DNA of 64,000 nucleotides from Macrocystis pyrifera (lineage: Eukaryota; Sar; Phaeophyceae; Laminariales; Laminariaceae), in the NCBI GenBank assembly GCA_031763025.1, contig JASSKH010000026.1, positions 7,800,408 to 7,864,407 of the forward strand, read 5' to 3'. The notes under the pieces were generated by a model. The model searched no databases and had not been told where the DNA came from. It saw only the letters and a program-made list of their open reading frames with translations. Below are positions 11,500-23,598 of the stretch, piece after piece (within the stretch, counting starts at the first letter, position 1; the number at the start of each line of letters is the position of its first letter). Both the position numbers and the translations under genes were made by a program.

Positions 11500-12685
11500 A
11501 ATAGTTTTAAGGTTCTATCAGGAGGGCTCTATGCTCTGTCAACTCTTTTTTTTTCATTTTTGGTCCGTCATTTTTTCTCCTCAGCCAAGATGATATGATC
11601 GCATGAGTTTTATTCACGTTTTTGACGCCCGGCGACATTCTGGACAAAGCCGTGGCCGGCTATGGGGTGTCCGGGCCATCCCGCAGGACATTCCAGCGGG
11701 TTTCCTACTGATATGTAGGCCTGCATGCGATATGGACACCCGCTGGGATGTCACCACATAGTATCGCTCTGTCGTTTGCTACCTTTGTAGCCGGGTGCGC
11801 AGCGATGCTGGCTCCGGGCTCCAGCCGAGTTCAGGGGTACAGGATTGTGACCGCTTGTTCGCGTGCCCCATAGCTATAGAATACAATAGTGTCTGCATAC
11901 TCTCTCCTCTCTCCGGTACAGCATACCGGTACATTCAATATATGCCTTGGTTTCTCAGTTACGTGTTCCTCTTCAGCAGTACCAGGTACAAACGATATAC
12001 ACGCACGTGCACCTCTTGCAGCCTTTTTTATCTTCTTGCTTCACTCTCACCCTGCCTCATCTGTTCCTCTTTAGCACCACCAACTACATACGTACACACG
12101 CGATCTCCTATTAACAGCAGTCTTTTAACATCTTCATGCGGCATTCTCATTCTGTCGCGTCTCACGATTCCTATTTGTTCGTTTTTTTTTTTTTCTTCGT
12201 TGTTTTTTTTCACCCGAACAACGCCAAGAGAGCTCAGCTGCGCGCCGTCGCACTGGAAGGCTAGGGGCGACGGCTGACGATGTTGTTGTGCTGCTGGTAT
12301 TGGTACTGAGACAACAACAACAACAACAACAACAGCAACAACAGCAACAACAGCAACAGCACCGACGCAATCAAGTTGACGACAGTTACAGATGCTGCTC
12401 TTACCCGATGTCGTGCTGCGAGAGCTCCTCGCGAGAGGAGTACCATGCTTTTCACCGTTTAGCTTGGCTTCGTTGTGCTTTTTTCGCACTCGGTGCCCTG
12501 GCATTTATTCCATGTGTTCTACGTACGTACCGGTATAAGGAATACCTTTGATTCAATTGCGAGAATTTTCGTTTTCTTCATCTCACACAGGAGTAAGAGA
12601 GAGTCTGACACGATAGGTTTCGCATCTCAGGGATGAAGAATCAGGACGGACACTGGGCGTACTCGGGGGGTGTACTGATGTCGTC
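11500..12685. other. No gene supported
   Basis: Contains a (CAA)n/(CAG)n tract at 12310-12362. The ORFs running through it are long only because of the triplet repeat. Confidence 0.5.
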
Positions 12686-12687
12686 GG

Positions 12688-12800
12688 GGGTGCGTGTGTG
12701 TTCTTCACATAGAACCGTTCTGTTTACCCGATGTACCGTTCTTTTTACCCGTCGACATCCAGCGCACCCGGTGTCTGTGCACTGATTCTTCAGCCTAGAG
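12688..12800 (+). mobile_element. Repeat family E copy
   Basis: (GT)n, TTCTTCACAT, AACCGTTCT, then GTCGACATCCAGC and GTGTCTGTGC.GATTCTTCA. The same string of blocks is at 14166, 16428, 16755, 34276 and, inverted, at 17036, 18218, 18796 and 18866. Confidence 0.65.
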
Positions 12801-13459
12801 GAGATACACACGCTATGAATAGCAAGTCCAGATAGAAACGAAGAAACGATGGTTCACAGCTGCTGTAGTACGAAAATCGAACGAAAACCCGGGGATTTCA
12901 TTTTCGTTTCCCGTGCACTACCTTAACCATGTTCTACGTGCTTAATAAATGAAATACACAGACTAATGTGACTCTCAGGAAGTTGTCTCCGTGGTGTCAA
13001 GCCAAACAAGTTGTACGGGCCGGTTCAGGAAAAAAACGTAATACTCCACCTTCGGACAGCAACACAATGAACATCCTAACAACACAAAGCAGATCCACGT
13101 GACCGCATCGACAAAGGGGAACACATCGGTGAACCTGGTTACGGCGTGCGAGCTGTACGTAGCTCGTGAGATACGGAAATTGTTCGTACTACTTGCGGAG
13201 GCGTTGTTGCATACCCTCGGTAGTGATTTAAGAACCCATACGACTCTTCTTTGAGGCACAAAAATCGGCCAATGCATCGAATATTTCGACGCTAGACTCG
13301 TTGACACGATCGTATCAACGAGTAGAAGACGGGGAGACGTTCGTGACACCTGTCGTGTTCTGCGAGTGGTACAAGGCTGGTGGGATGAACGCCTGTGAAG
13401 TACTGGAACACTGTACTGAGCTCTTTGGAAACCCTACGGGAACCATGGAGCCATATACT

Positions 13460-14060
13460 TTCACAGAAATCACTCTCTTCGCGCCCTGATTGAACCGAAA
13501 GAGCTGGAAAACGACATTTGGCAGGGTGTGTTTTTCATTACCACATGAACGAACGTAGTGTTGGCCTTTATTTTACTTATTTTATCCTCCTTGGAGATCT
13601 GGGTAAAAAAAAAGCTTTCGCCCAATACGCTTTCTTTATTCGTCTACCGGTTCTAGTCTATCTGTACCACACTTATTCAACATGACACTCACTCCGCCCG
13701 TGTTACACGTCACGGACTTGCCGGCCCTCTTCAGTCGACCCCTTCTAGGCCGACCAAGAGGTTGGGATAGCCACCGAGGAGTCGACAGCTCATTTTGCTC
13801 TTGTCTTTTACCTGGGTAGTTGTTGGCTTGCGATTGGTTGTTTTTTTCGTCCGTATTGTTGCGTCAAAGATGCCGAAAAAAAAAAAAAAAAAAAAAGAAA
13901 CACGTCGAAACGTACTTGAGCAAACAACTCTTTTTCCAAAAAAAGACCAACACTTCGTATCTGCTACGTTCTTTCGTACATTTATTTGCACACGATGAAC
14001 AACCCTGCCACATTTCGTTTTCCAACTCTTTTTCAATCAGGGCGCAAAAGTTGGAAGACG
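13460..14060. repeat. Inverted repeat pair with conserved reading frame
   Basis: CGCCCTGATTGAACCGAAAG (13480, plus) and its divergent copy on the minus strand at 14045 encode ALIEPKELENDIWQG and ALIEKELENEMWQG. Arms of about 60 bp, spacer about 0.5 kb containing a 20-base A-run. Protein unknown. Confidence 0.5.
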
Positions 14061-14165
14061 GCAAGTTCCCTCCGTCGCTGGAAACAGCTCGTAGTGTACA
14101 CACATACTCGTACACATGGCGCGCAAACCCTACGTGAGTAAAATATTGCGTGTGTTTTCAGATTG

Positions 14166-14240
14166 ACCCGTTCTTTCTACCTACCCGTCGACATCCAGCA
14201 CCCAGCATAATCAGCGTCCGTGCCGATTCTTCATTTTTTT
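14166..14240 (+). mobile_element. Repeat family E copy
   Basis: CCCGTTCTTTCTAC...GTCGACATCCAGC...GTCCGTGCCGATTCTTCA. Confidence 0.6.
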
Positions 14241-14911
14241 TTTTTTTTCATTTATTCGTCACTTTTACCCGTAGGAGGTTTGACCCTCACTCAGCGATAT
14301 TCTGGACAAGCCGTGGTCACAGATAGGTGTGAAGTATGAAGGTATTACCTAATGAGCCAAAAGGCGCAACAAAACCGATCGATTACCCAGCCCAGGGTAA
14401 TTAATCCCTACTACAGTAGAACACTCTCCCCCCCTGTGAACGGCGGGATATTTGGGGCGTCCGTACCGTATACGTGACCTACTCGCTTCGCTCCCATACC
14501 TGGGGAACCACGAAGATGTTTGCGTTCAGGGACGCACGCGCAAGCGCTTCTACAGACAGAAACGTTCAAGGTGAGATTCAAACCCATGTCCTGCCGATGA
14601 CGCCAAATGTGGAGGTATTCCCTACCGAGCTATAGGGGTAAAAGACCGATCGGTTACCCAGCCCAGGGTAATCCCTATATATAACATAGGTGTCGTCCCT
14701 TCCCCCCCCCCCCCGGGTACGTGCCTTCATTTTTGTCGCGCATAAATACAGAGTAGGGTTCAGCATTCCCACCGCTCGCCGATTTTCATCGAATGTTGAC
14801 ACAGGTAGTAGTACTTGTATGCAACCTTATTAATATAGCCGTAGAACAAAAGCCAACGGGCAAATACTCCGTGAGTACGATATACGATACGAATACTGCC
14901 CGCTTTGTAAT

Positions 14912-15517
14912 TTGCTTTCGATTTGTCTAAATTATTACTTGCACCCTCGCTCGAGGGGGAGGGGGGGGCGGGTCAAAGGAACCCCGGGGCTACCATCACA
15001 CAGCCCGTCCCTGCATCCATGCACACGCAAGTCAACTACAACTCCACGCGACGAAACTCCGTATTCGCCGGCCTCCCGGCAATTACTCCCACACTTGCCT
15101 CACCTGTCACCTGCCACACTCATAGGGTACGTACGTCACAACCATGGAACCATGGCTCATCTATTTAACACACGAAATAAAATGGCCATCCACGTAACAT
15201 CCAATGGATGCACTCTGACCCTACTGCCTACCCACACTTTTGGAGTACTATTGTGGCCGTTCGAGCCGTCGTTACCCTGCCGTTCGATCTCCGCACACGA
15301 CGTCTCGGGCACCCCTTGGCCTCTGATCGTGCTACAACGACCTTCCGCTAACACTCGTGCGCATCAAGCACGGGTTGACCTGTCTCGTCCGTTCGCACAG
15401 CAGTCCGCGACCCCACGTCTGCTCCCCTTGCAGCCCTCGTGGCACGCCCATACACAGCGAAACACTTTCCGTCAGAGTTACGAATTGCTGCTCCTATTCT
15501 CTTACCCTCCCCCCTGA
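14912..15517 (+). CDS. Unidentified ORF, 201 codons, doubtful
   Basis: The longest uninterrupted frame between 7 and 25 kb. The sequence is rich in Pro, His, Ser, Thr and Leu and has no recognisable domain, which is what a C-rich strand yields by chance. No splice context or neighbour supports it. Confidence 0.15.
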   Translation: MLSICLNYYLHPRSRGRGGRVKGTPGLPSHSPSLHPCTRKSTTTPRDETPYSPASRQLLPHLPHLSPATLIGYVRHNHGTMAHLFNTRNKMAIHVTSNGCTLTLLPTHTFGVLLWPFEPSLPCRSISAHDVSGTPWPLIVLQRPSANTRAHQARVDLSRPFAQQSATPRLLPLQPSWHAHTQRNTFRQSYELLLLFSYPPP

Positions 15518-15519
15518 CT

Positions 15520-16205
15520 CCCTCAAAAGGACGGGCGGGTGGGTGGGGAAAAAAAAAAAAAACACTCCCGGATATCTCCCCACACTGTTGGCTCGACGTC
15601 TTGGCGAACTCTTGTGCATGATGCCTGCTCGTCTGCTCAGCTCACGACAAAGGGTAATAGGGTAATACTCGTTTGGGTGCCGCTGAAACCACTACACTCC
15701 GTGTAGTTCGGGTCATTTGCATACCTCACGTACGTACGGATGCCCACCGCATGGCCTACATCCGTTCCGATCTACCATAATATTACATACTACATAATAT
15801 CAATTCTTCCGTGCGTATAAAACATACCAGGTATTCTCTTGCTTCGCTGCGCTCCCCACAAAAATATTCCGCTGTTGTGAAGAAAACAAAAGAAACCAGG
15901 AAAAAAGAAAAATACCCCGAGTCCCGAGCATGGGACAAGATGGTACGGCAACAATACGAGTTATGGCACAACTTTTTAACAACATCGCACATCGCACACA
16001 TATCATCGGAAATGTCGCACGAGGGCGGAAAAGCAACGCAATGGCAAGAACGAAACCACTGAAACTACATGTATGTTTCGATTTCCGCACAGGCGATAAG
16101 TAAGAGTTATGGGGTGCGAAAATTCCGGGAAACACTCACTTCCGGTGTGAGGTTGCGTTCTACCGCGCTACCATTAATACGAACCCCTACTTTATATATA
16201 TATAC
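15520..16205. other. No gene seen
   Basis: A-runs at 15548-15561 and generic sequence; ORFs at 15783-16135 overlap on both strands and lack any family signal. Confidence 0.5.
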
Positions 16206-16207
16206 TA

Positions 16208-16397
16208 TTACGGGAGACCATACTAAATAAGACCTATGGTACACACGAAAACCTACCTAATACGGGGGGCCATAGTAAATAGGACCAAATATCGTTAGTA
16301 AAAATAGGGAAATATATAGATTTTTATCTGTACCATAGGTCCTATTAACTATCGACCCCCGTAACAGTATATTACTATGCATAATGGTCCCCCGTAA
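16208..16397. mobile_element. MITE-A copy 9 (outer), interrupted by copy 10
   Basis: Left half TTACGGGAGACCATACTAAA to ACCTACC and right end ATAATGGTCCCCCGTAA are separated by a second copy. The right half is partly deleted. Confidence 0.8.
16260..16364. mobile_element. MITE-A copy 10, nested in copy 9
   Basis: Complete copy (ATACGGGGGGCC...GACCCCCGTAA), bordered by TA on the left and CA on the right. Confidence 0.88.
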
Positions 16398-16427
16398 ATA
16401 CTACGTGCTGCTCTGCTGTATGTTCGT

Positions 16428-16512
16428 TCTTCACCGCAGTGTTTCCTATCCGTCGACATCCAGCGCAACCAGTGTCCGTGCCGATTCAAGAACCCGTCGT
16501 AGAAAGCTCTGT
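16428..16512 (+). mobile_element. Repeat family E copy
   Basis: GTTCTTCACCGC, then CCGTCGACATCCAGCGCAAC and CAGTGTCCGTGCCGATTC. Confidence 0.6.
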
Positions 16513-16695
16513 GGAGTCAAAACTACGCCACAGAGCAGAGATACGTACTGACTGGCAGCAGTAAATACATTGTTATGCAGTACGAAGAGTAGACAACGCA
16601 ATGCCGTGTCATCGTTCGTACTGGATACGAGAGGGACGACACACACACATTCTATAATAAATCAGAGAAAACGAATGAAACAAAAAAAAAAATCA

Positions 16696-16737
16696 AAAGA
16701 AGAAGAAGAAGAAGAAGAAGAAGAAGAAGAAAAAAGT
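16696..16737. repeat. (GAA)n tract
   Basis: About 11 GAA triplets. Confidence 0.95.
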
Positions 16738-16795
16738 GTCGCGGCCCCCTTCCGGTAGTCTGCGTGTGTGTTCTTCACATCAACCCACCCCTTGA

Positions 16796-16882
16796 GCACT
16801 GCAGTCCCGAATTGGGGGCAAACCAGTCTGATCCCAGATGCTTTAGTCCAAAAAACGGGACTGCAGTACTAAAAGGGTTAAC
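16796..16882. mobile_element. Hairpin family C copy
   Basis: GCACTGCAGTCCCG ... AACGGGACTGCAGTACTAAA palindrome with GGGGCAAACC inside; family E sequence surrounds it. Confidence 0.65.
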
Positions 16883-17035
16883 TAAACCGTTCTTTCTACC
16901 GTCGACATCCAGTTGCAAGCACAGGTTGGCTCCGGCAGTCCGGGACACTTACTTGCTTGCTGAACTGCAGTGATTTCAACATCGCTACTGCTGTTGTGTA
17001 TTGTGTACCAGGTATTCATCAGCGAGGCCCCGCTG

Positions 17036-17092
17036 ACGTACACGTCGGTAGAAAGAACGGTTTCATCGTGTAATGTGAAGGACACAGACAAC
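17036..17092 (-). mobile_element. Repeat family E fragment (inverted)
   Basis: GTAGAAAGAACGGTTTCATC and AATGTGAAGGACACAGAC, reverse complement of the family E head. Confidence 0.5.
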
Positions 17093-17221
17093 ATACTTGG
17101 AAAATGAAGAGAAACAGCAGCAACACAAGATCGAAAAAAATGCGCGTATGTACCGCCTATACAAATATAGGCGGTGCACACGTGTCGTATATATGAGAAA
17201 GTTATCTTCATCGTATCGAGC

Positions 17222-17405
17222 AAGGGTGGGGGGGGGGGGGGGGGGCTGGTACTCGATATCATGATAATCGTATTACGAGTAATAGTCGTCGAATGACCGT
17301 ACAAGCATACAGCATAGACCCTCCTCGCATCCCTACAATGTCGGGACGGAGCAACGTCGGGGTTTTTTCACCGACCTAGCAGAAATTGCCTGCACCAATC
17401 GCGCA
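17222..17405 (-). mobile_element. C-tailed repeat (family B), truncated copy
   Basis: On this strand a G-run (17226-17246) then TACTCGATATCATG, later TAGACCCTCCTCGCATCCCT and ACGTCGGGGTTTTTTCACCG. Inverted relative to 8080. Confidence 0.65.
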
Positions 17406-17615
17406 AGGGGTAAGAAAATACCGGAACCAAACGATATGGTTCATCCCGGGGGTACGATATGGATCGGATTTATTGCAGGTATCGGAGCTATCGCGCAAGG
17501 GGTGGGTAAATACCAGAACCAAACGATATGGCGCATCCATCCGGACAGCCATCCATCCGGACAGGTATGATATCGATCGGATATATCGCAGGTATCGGAG
17601 TTATCGCAGAGCAGG
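17398..17615. repeat. Tandem repeat, period about 92 bp
   Basis: GCGCAAGGGGT...ACCAAACGATATGG at 17401 recurs at 17493; a third partial unit follows (GCAGGTATCGGAGTTATCGC, 17588). Confidence 0.8.
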
Positions 17616-17807
17616 GGTGCGTAAAAAAGACGAGAACGAAACGTTTGACAAAAAAAAAAACCCGATCGCAACGAGGAAAGGAGGCACACCAGAGCTACGC
17701 CAAGGAAGTGTGGTGGGTACACAGCCCGATAGACGATACCGGTACTGCTGCTGTAACCGACTGCTGCCGCTGCTGCCTGTGCCGCCATACTGCATATGCC
17801 ATATCTA

Positions 17808-18145
17808 CCGGCGTCCCCGGTGGCTTGGTAGGTGGTCCGCGAGCCTGTCAAGATCAATTTCGTGAGTTCGAGTCTCACCGAGTGCATGCTCATAGGGACT
17901 TTTTATTGCATAAAAAATTGACAAGCGGAAAGCGCGAAAGCGTGAGTTGGCTACATTCGATGGAAATCGACGAGCAGTGGGAATGCTGAACCCTATGCGC
18001 GATAAAAACTAAAGGCACGTACCGGGGGGGAGAAGGGACGACACCTGTGACCACGGCTTGTCCAGAAAATCGTCGAGGGTAAAACCTCATACGAGTGGGC
18101 TGGAAAGCAAAAGTGATGATTAAAAATATATATATATATATATTA
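17808..18145 (+). mobile_element. tRNA-derived SINE copy 1
   Basis: The head ACCGGCGTCCCCGGTGGCTT carries an A-box-like TGGCTTGGTAGG. A perfect T-arm follows at 17862-17878 (GTGAG / TTCGAGT / CTCAC) that forms the B box. The body is about 250 bp and ends in an A/T-rich tail (18121-18145). Two more copies lie at 20691 and 21378. Confidence 0.85.
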
Positions 18146-18217
18146 TACATATGACGGAGATCTGAATATCATATTACACCTGGTGCCTGGTACATACCTG
18201 GTACGAACACTGCTATA

Positions 18218-18265
18218 CTGCTATACATTAATGTGAAGAACACACACACACGCACACACATTACA
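18218..18265 (-). mobile_element. Repeat family E fragment (inverted)
   Basis: TTAATGTGAAGAACACACAC followed by CA repeats, the reverse of the (GT)nTTCTTCACATTAA head. Confidence 0.5.
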
Positions 18266-18795
18266 GAGTTACTCGTTCCGGTATTTTACAAATTTTGAAA
18301 TACGTCAGCTGTGAGTTCGACTGATTAAATAGTTGATACTCAACTTTGAAAGCTGCGTAATCACGTCTCGTCTATATTCCGGTATTGTATCGGCATTTCG
18401 GCATTTCTTTCAGTTATTGTTCAGTCTTCGTTTCTTTTCACCGTGCCCTACCTCGTACCAGCACAGCAGCAGTGCAGACTTCAGAAAGTCCTATTAATAT
18501 TAATACCAGGTACCAGAGATACGTACGATGGTTTGTTGCTATACTGAAGTATATACATATACCAGGTATATTTTAGTTTCTTTTTTTTGTTTCTTTTCTC
18601 TTTCGAATTGTCTTTGTTTTTGTTTTTGTTTTTTCTCTTTGTTTCGTTTTTGTTTCTCTAGGTCATGGAATGTGTATGTCGTGCCTGTCGTACGCAGTAT
18701 GATGACATGGCATTGCATTACATGCGTGGCAACGTAGTATCTCTGCTGTGGCGTAGCTTTGTGACCACCGAACTTGTATCTCTCTGAGGTTTGAA

Positions 18796-18940
18796 GTATC
18801 GGCACGGACGCTGGTTGTGCTGGATGTCGACGCGTAGAAAGAACGGTTTAATGTGAAGAAAACAACAACAACAACAACGGATGTCGACGAGTAGAAGAAC
18901 GGTTTAATGTGAAGAACACACACACACACACTACGCACTG
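18796..18940 (-). mobile_element. Repeat family E, two tandem inverted copies
   Basis: GGATGTCGACGCGTAGAAAG...GGTTTAATGTGAAGAA is followed directly by GGATGTCGACGAGTAGAAGA...GGTTTAATGTGAAGAACACA. An (AAC)n spacer separates them. Confidence 0.65.
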
Positions 18941-18944
18941 CTGT

Positions 18945-20690
18945 ATAGTTCGTACAGGCCCGTCAACGAGAAACACCTAATCTGGGCAAGCCCGAGACTC
19001 TTACTATTAATAAAGGCGCCATCTTTCTATCAATAACAACTTTGAGCATTATAGCTATTATATGGATTTGGTCTAGATTTCAACACTGAGCCGTTTTTTC
19101 TAACCCAATATTCTTTGCGTTCTCCAAAAAAGTGAGCATTATTTATTGGCACGTTCTTATTATACCGCTGCTGTCTGTCCTACTTGAACATTTTACGATC
19201 GTACAAAAAAAAAAACGTACGTACTGCGTACAAGTACGTACCAGATACTGCTTTGTGTGTTTATAGGGTACATAGTACAATCAATAATCAGACGAAGACA
19301 CGGGAGTATCAGCGGTAGCAGCGGCAGAGAAAACGACGCTCGAAGTGAAAAGAAAGAAACATCACGGTGCAGCAGCGGTAAACCTGGCAGGTGCTCGCTC
19401 GTACGCTCGTGCCTTGCTGCGGGCTGCGCGTGCGCGTATGAAATATGTCTATGGAGCGACGGGAACGGAGCATCGGGTACGGTATCAAAACCGAAACACT
19501 GAACATGAACGTAGAAACAGCAGTCAGATTCGAAACGGTCAGGACGGCGGCGACGACAACCTCGCGTAACAAATCCCATAATAAAATCAAGACAAAATTC
19601 AACAGCGGTAAAAAAAAATAGCCACCAAAATCCCACAAATAAAAATACGATATAAAAAAAGACTCGCTCCACACACTACGTGCTAAGTACACAAGGCTTG
19701 AACGGCCGCGAAGGCAGCACAAAAACCACCCGGTAGGCCTCCAGCGCGCCTCAGACACGTAGGAGGAGAGACCAAACCCAGACTGCTGCAGCGAGGCTTG
19801 TCAGGACCTCTTCCCACAGCGAGCTCTGGAGGGGTTGCTACTGCTGCTACAGAGTTATTAATTATCGCCCACATAAACACCGTCAAGCTCGAGGGATTCC
19901 GAGATACAAGCAGGTACGTATCAGTTGGTTGCAAACTAGTGAGCGGCATGTTGCACTCGTACATCGTACTCGCACACCCGCACTCGAAATAAAACAAAGG
20001 TAAGGGGGTAGTAAGACAGCAGCACAAGGGCACAAGGGCGGGAGGGGCTCACCATGACTGTCGCGGCTCGCCGCCGACGATTTCTCGACTCCAGCGGCTG
20101 CTGTGGTCTCGGCTTGCAACATAACCATTCCATATTGCACGTGGCTCCTTCTGGGGCTTGCTTTTGCTCGCTCAATTGCGCTGCTCCCTCTCTCTCGTAT
20201 TTGGTCTTGTGCTACTGCACCGCAGAACCCCCGGCAGTAAAGGCGCCACGCGCGCACGCTTGGGGAGTTAGCCTACTCTCGCACGCTGGGTACTTGGGTA
20301 TGCTAGTGTGTCAAACCGCGCGTTCAGAGCGCTGCGAGATGCAGGGTGTGCGATCACGCAATCACGTATGTGCCAAGCCAGTGTGATGGTTCGGAGATTT
20401 TTATATCGCGAATAGACAGACGGAACGACAAGAGAGGACCCGAGACGGAAAGACCGATGCGGGAGAAAGAAATTGAGAAGAAACGCCAAAAAAGGTTTTT
20501 GTATCTTTATATTGATGAAGAGAGGGGGGGGGACAGGGGACAGGGGGCGTATCTTTGTATCTTTGGTGTGTTTTGTGTTGATTGGGCTGTGCGACGGTGG
20601 CTCGGCTATATATGTTGTTCGACGTCTGTCACAAAATGTGATTCGTACTATTTATACGCGTAATCAGAAGTATGTATATCGTGTCCTACA
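18945..20690. other. No gene supported
   Basis: Overlapping ORFs on both strands at 19193-20386 show no domain. A G-run at 20525-20531 and simple sequence only. Confidence 0.45.
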
Positions 20691-21002
20691 ACCGGCGTAC
20701 CCGGTGGCTTGGGAGGTGGTCCGCGAGCCTGTCTAGATCAATTTCGTGAGTTCGAGTCTCACCGAGTGCACGCTCATAGGGACTTTTTCTTGCATAAAAA
20801 ATTGATAAGCGGAAAGCGCGAAAGCGTGAGTTGGCTACATTCGATGAAAATCGACGAGCAGTGGGAATGCTGAACCCTATGCGCGATAAAAACTAAAGGC
20901 ACGTACCGGGGGGGAGAAGGGACGACACCTGTGACCACGGCTTGTCCAGAAGATCGTCGAGGGTAAAACCTCCTACGAGTGGGCTGGAAAGTAAAAGTGA
21001 TG

Positions 21003-21035
<33 letters not shown>
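20691..21035 (+). mobile_element. tRNA-derived SINE copy 2
   Basis: Same head and T-arm (GTGAG/CTCAC) as copy 1, about 95 % identical over the body, and a clean A-run of about 28 at 21007-21034. The long A-run suggests it is the youngest of the three. Confidence 0.88.
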
Positions 21036-21037
<2 letters not shown>

Positions 21038-21377
21038 CGCGCATGGCACTTCCTAATACCTACAGCAACAACAGGTTCAGCCAGGTGTATCAGAATAAAC
21101 GTTGGGGCAGGTGGGGACGGGCCCAACTGCTCTGTGCAGATTGTCTTTGGGTTGTACTCGTACTCCAAACAATAATACTTATTTTGTAGATAGATGAGCC
21201 TTTGAGAGCAAGAGGGCAAGGAGCGGAAATTTACTTTGTAATGTCTCTACAGGGGAAACGGAGATACCATGACACTAGCCCACCTTGAACATCCGTATAC
21301 ATACCTGGTATGTACTATGCACTAACCAGGCATTTATAAATAAATGCATGATAAGCGTAGAAATCAGGAGGTGCTAT

Positions 21378-21740
21378 ACGGCGTCCCCGGTGGCTTGGTA
21401 GGTGGTCCGCGTGCCTGTCAAGATCAATTTCGTGGGTTCGAGTCCCACCGAGTGCATGCTCATGCGGACTTTTTCTTGCATAAAAAATTGATAAGCGGAA
21501 AGCGCGAAAGCGTGAGTTGACTACATTCGATGAAAATCGACGCGCAGTGGGAATGCTGAACCCTATGCGCTACAAAAAATAAAGGCACGTACCGGGGGGG
21601 AGAAGGGACGACACCTGTGACCACGGCTTGTCTAGAAGATGACCACGGCTTGTCTAGAAGATCGTCGAGGGTAAAACCTCCTACGAGTGGGCTGGGAAGT
21701 AAAAGTGATGGATAAAAAAAATAATTAAAAAAAAAAAAAC
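21378..21740 (+). mobile_element. tRNA-derived SINE copy 3
   Basis: Head as in copy 1. The T-arm at 21432-21448 is GTGGG / TTCGAGT / CCCAC, a matching B box. An internal tandem duplication of 21-22 bp (GACCACGGCTTGTCTAGAAG) occurs at about 21620-21665. The tail is A-rich to 21740. Confidence 0.88.
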
Positions 21741-21806
21741 GTACCGACCGGTAAACTGTACATATTCAGCCGGGAATTCAGGGAACGGGGGTCGAAGATG
21801 CGACTA

Positions 21807-21912
21807 TTACGGGGGGCCATAGTAAATAGGACCTATGGTACACACAAAAACCTATGTATTAACCTATTTTTACTGTCAATATTGGGCCCTACATTACTAT
21901 GGTCCCCCGTAA
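21807..21912. mobile_element. MITE-A copy 11
   Basis: TTACGGGGGGCC...GGTCCCCCGTAA, TA on both sides. Confidence 0.92.
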
Positions 21913-21914
21913 TA

Positions 21915-23598
21915 TTAGTATTTCACCGCTATATATTGCAAGGCGAAAGCAGTAGTACCTGGTATGATGGTAGTCAGCAACAACAGTGGACTGCAGTCAA
22001 TGTTATTATTAAGAATAATATTGCACCTGCAGCTATAATATTGACCTCAACCTCGTTTCCTGCTGCGTTTTCGCAATGTGTATAACTGACCAGATAGGCT
22101 CGGCCCAGTTTGGCATAGATATAAATATTGATGTCACATCTCAAACAAGGACGCTGGCAAGTCAGCAAGCAAACAGACGGGGATATCATGTGGTCCCTCG
22201 TCGCCACCATCACAATTTGTGGTCCGTACATACGCGATACTAATACCAGTTGTCAGCCACCAGGATTTCGTGGTAACTGAAAAAAAAAAAACTGGTACGT
22301 ACGCAGCCGTTTCAGCAGCAAAGAGAGGGCGACTACTATAAAACAGCGAGTTGATAGCGGCGTAACCTGCACTCGGCAGGTCCTCGCGGCGGGAAAAAAA
22401 ATACGACAACTTCGACATCTGTTTGATATCTCGGATATTCCGATATACCGAGCGCAAAGCGGAAAGCGCATTATTTCAACATACGAAGTATACCATCAGG
22501 TAGCTGTTTATAGGTGTGATCGACTGTTAGAACCCACGCATCATGTTTTGGGGACACATTAGACAAACTACTTGCAAATATATATATATATACCAGGTAA
22601 CAGTAATATAGCATTGAGTTTGCGTATTAATAGTACAAACGCACTCACACTTGGACGTGATGATTCGGTGAGCGATGGAAAAAGTGACGATCTCTCGATC
22701 GATAAATACGAAGTGCAGATAGATGACGCGAACCCTATGGTAGCACTGTTAGAGCGCGCGGCGGGAAGGGGGGGGTCTTTGAGGTCCTTTTTTTATCCCA
22801 ACATACGGAGTACACTGTACGCCGAGACAAGTGGGGTGCGGTGGGGGTTTGAGACCCTAGATCTAAACACACGACGAAACAAGAAAGGCAAGTAATAGGA
22901 TGGAACATGATGTATCGGGCCAAGCGCTAAAAGAAGCGACGAGGTGCGGATGATGAGCAAAAAAAGAAGAAATGACATCACATCACAGCAATTACAAAGG
23001 CGATTGTTCTCATTGTTGGTGTTAGAAGCCAGCATACCGTAAAAATAAGAATAGCCAGGACAGTCACCACAGGCAGAAAAGAGACAGATGCCACACAGAC
23101 AGATCCAGGCGGAAGGCACGACCCATTACACTGCGGACGAAATACGGCATTGCACATATTTATAATATTAATAACAACAGCAACAATAACAACAACAATC
23201 AAGAACGGTTCCAGTTTAGGCCTTTTGTAGTTCGCCTACTACCACCACGACCACCACCACCATCACCACGCGCTCTGCAGCCTATGCCTGTTAGTAGCAC
23301 CAATTGCCTCACACCTGGAACCACAAGGTACCCTTCGCCCCGTGCGCACTTTATACGGTACATCGCGATTGGCAACTAAGTGACTTAGCTTTCACCGGTG
23401 TCAATGCAAAACACGTCGAGTCACAAACAAACCCGATAGTGAGACACAAAGCGGTAGAACTCCGCACACGTCCGCACGCAACTAGCTGTAATGCCTGAAA
23501 GCCAGCTGATAACAACTGTAATCGACGACTTATAGTTTCCCAGTCAACTCACAGCCCTAACGAACGCGGTACGAACACGTACACTCATATATATATAT
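21915..23598. other. No gene supported
   Basis: ORFs at 22134-23202 overlap each other on both strands and have no domain. Short TA and ACC runs occur. Confidence 0.45.

Noticed and set aside
17808-17885. True tRNA gene at the SINE head
   Set aside because: The T-arm is perfect but the acceptor stem does not pair, and the sequence continues into a repeated body with an A-rich tail in three copies.
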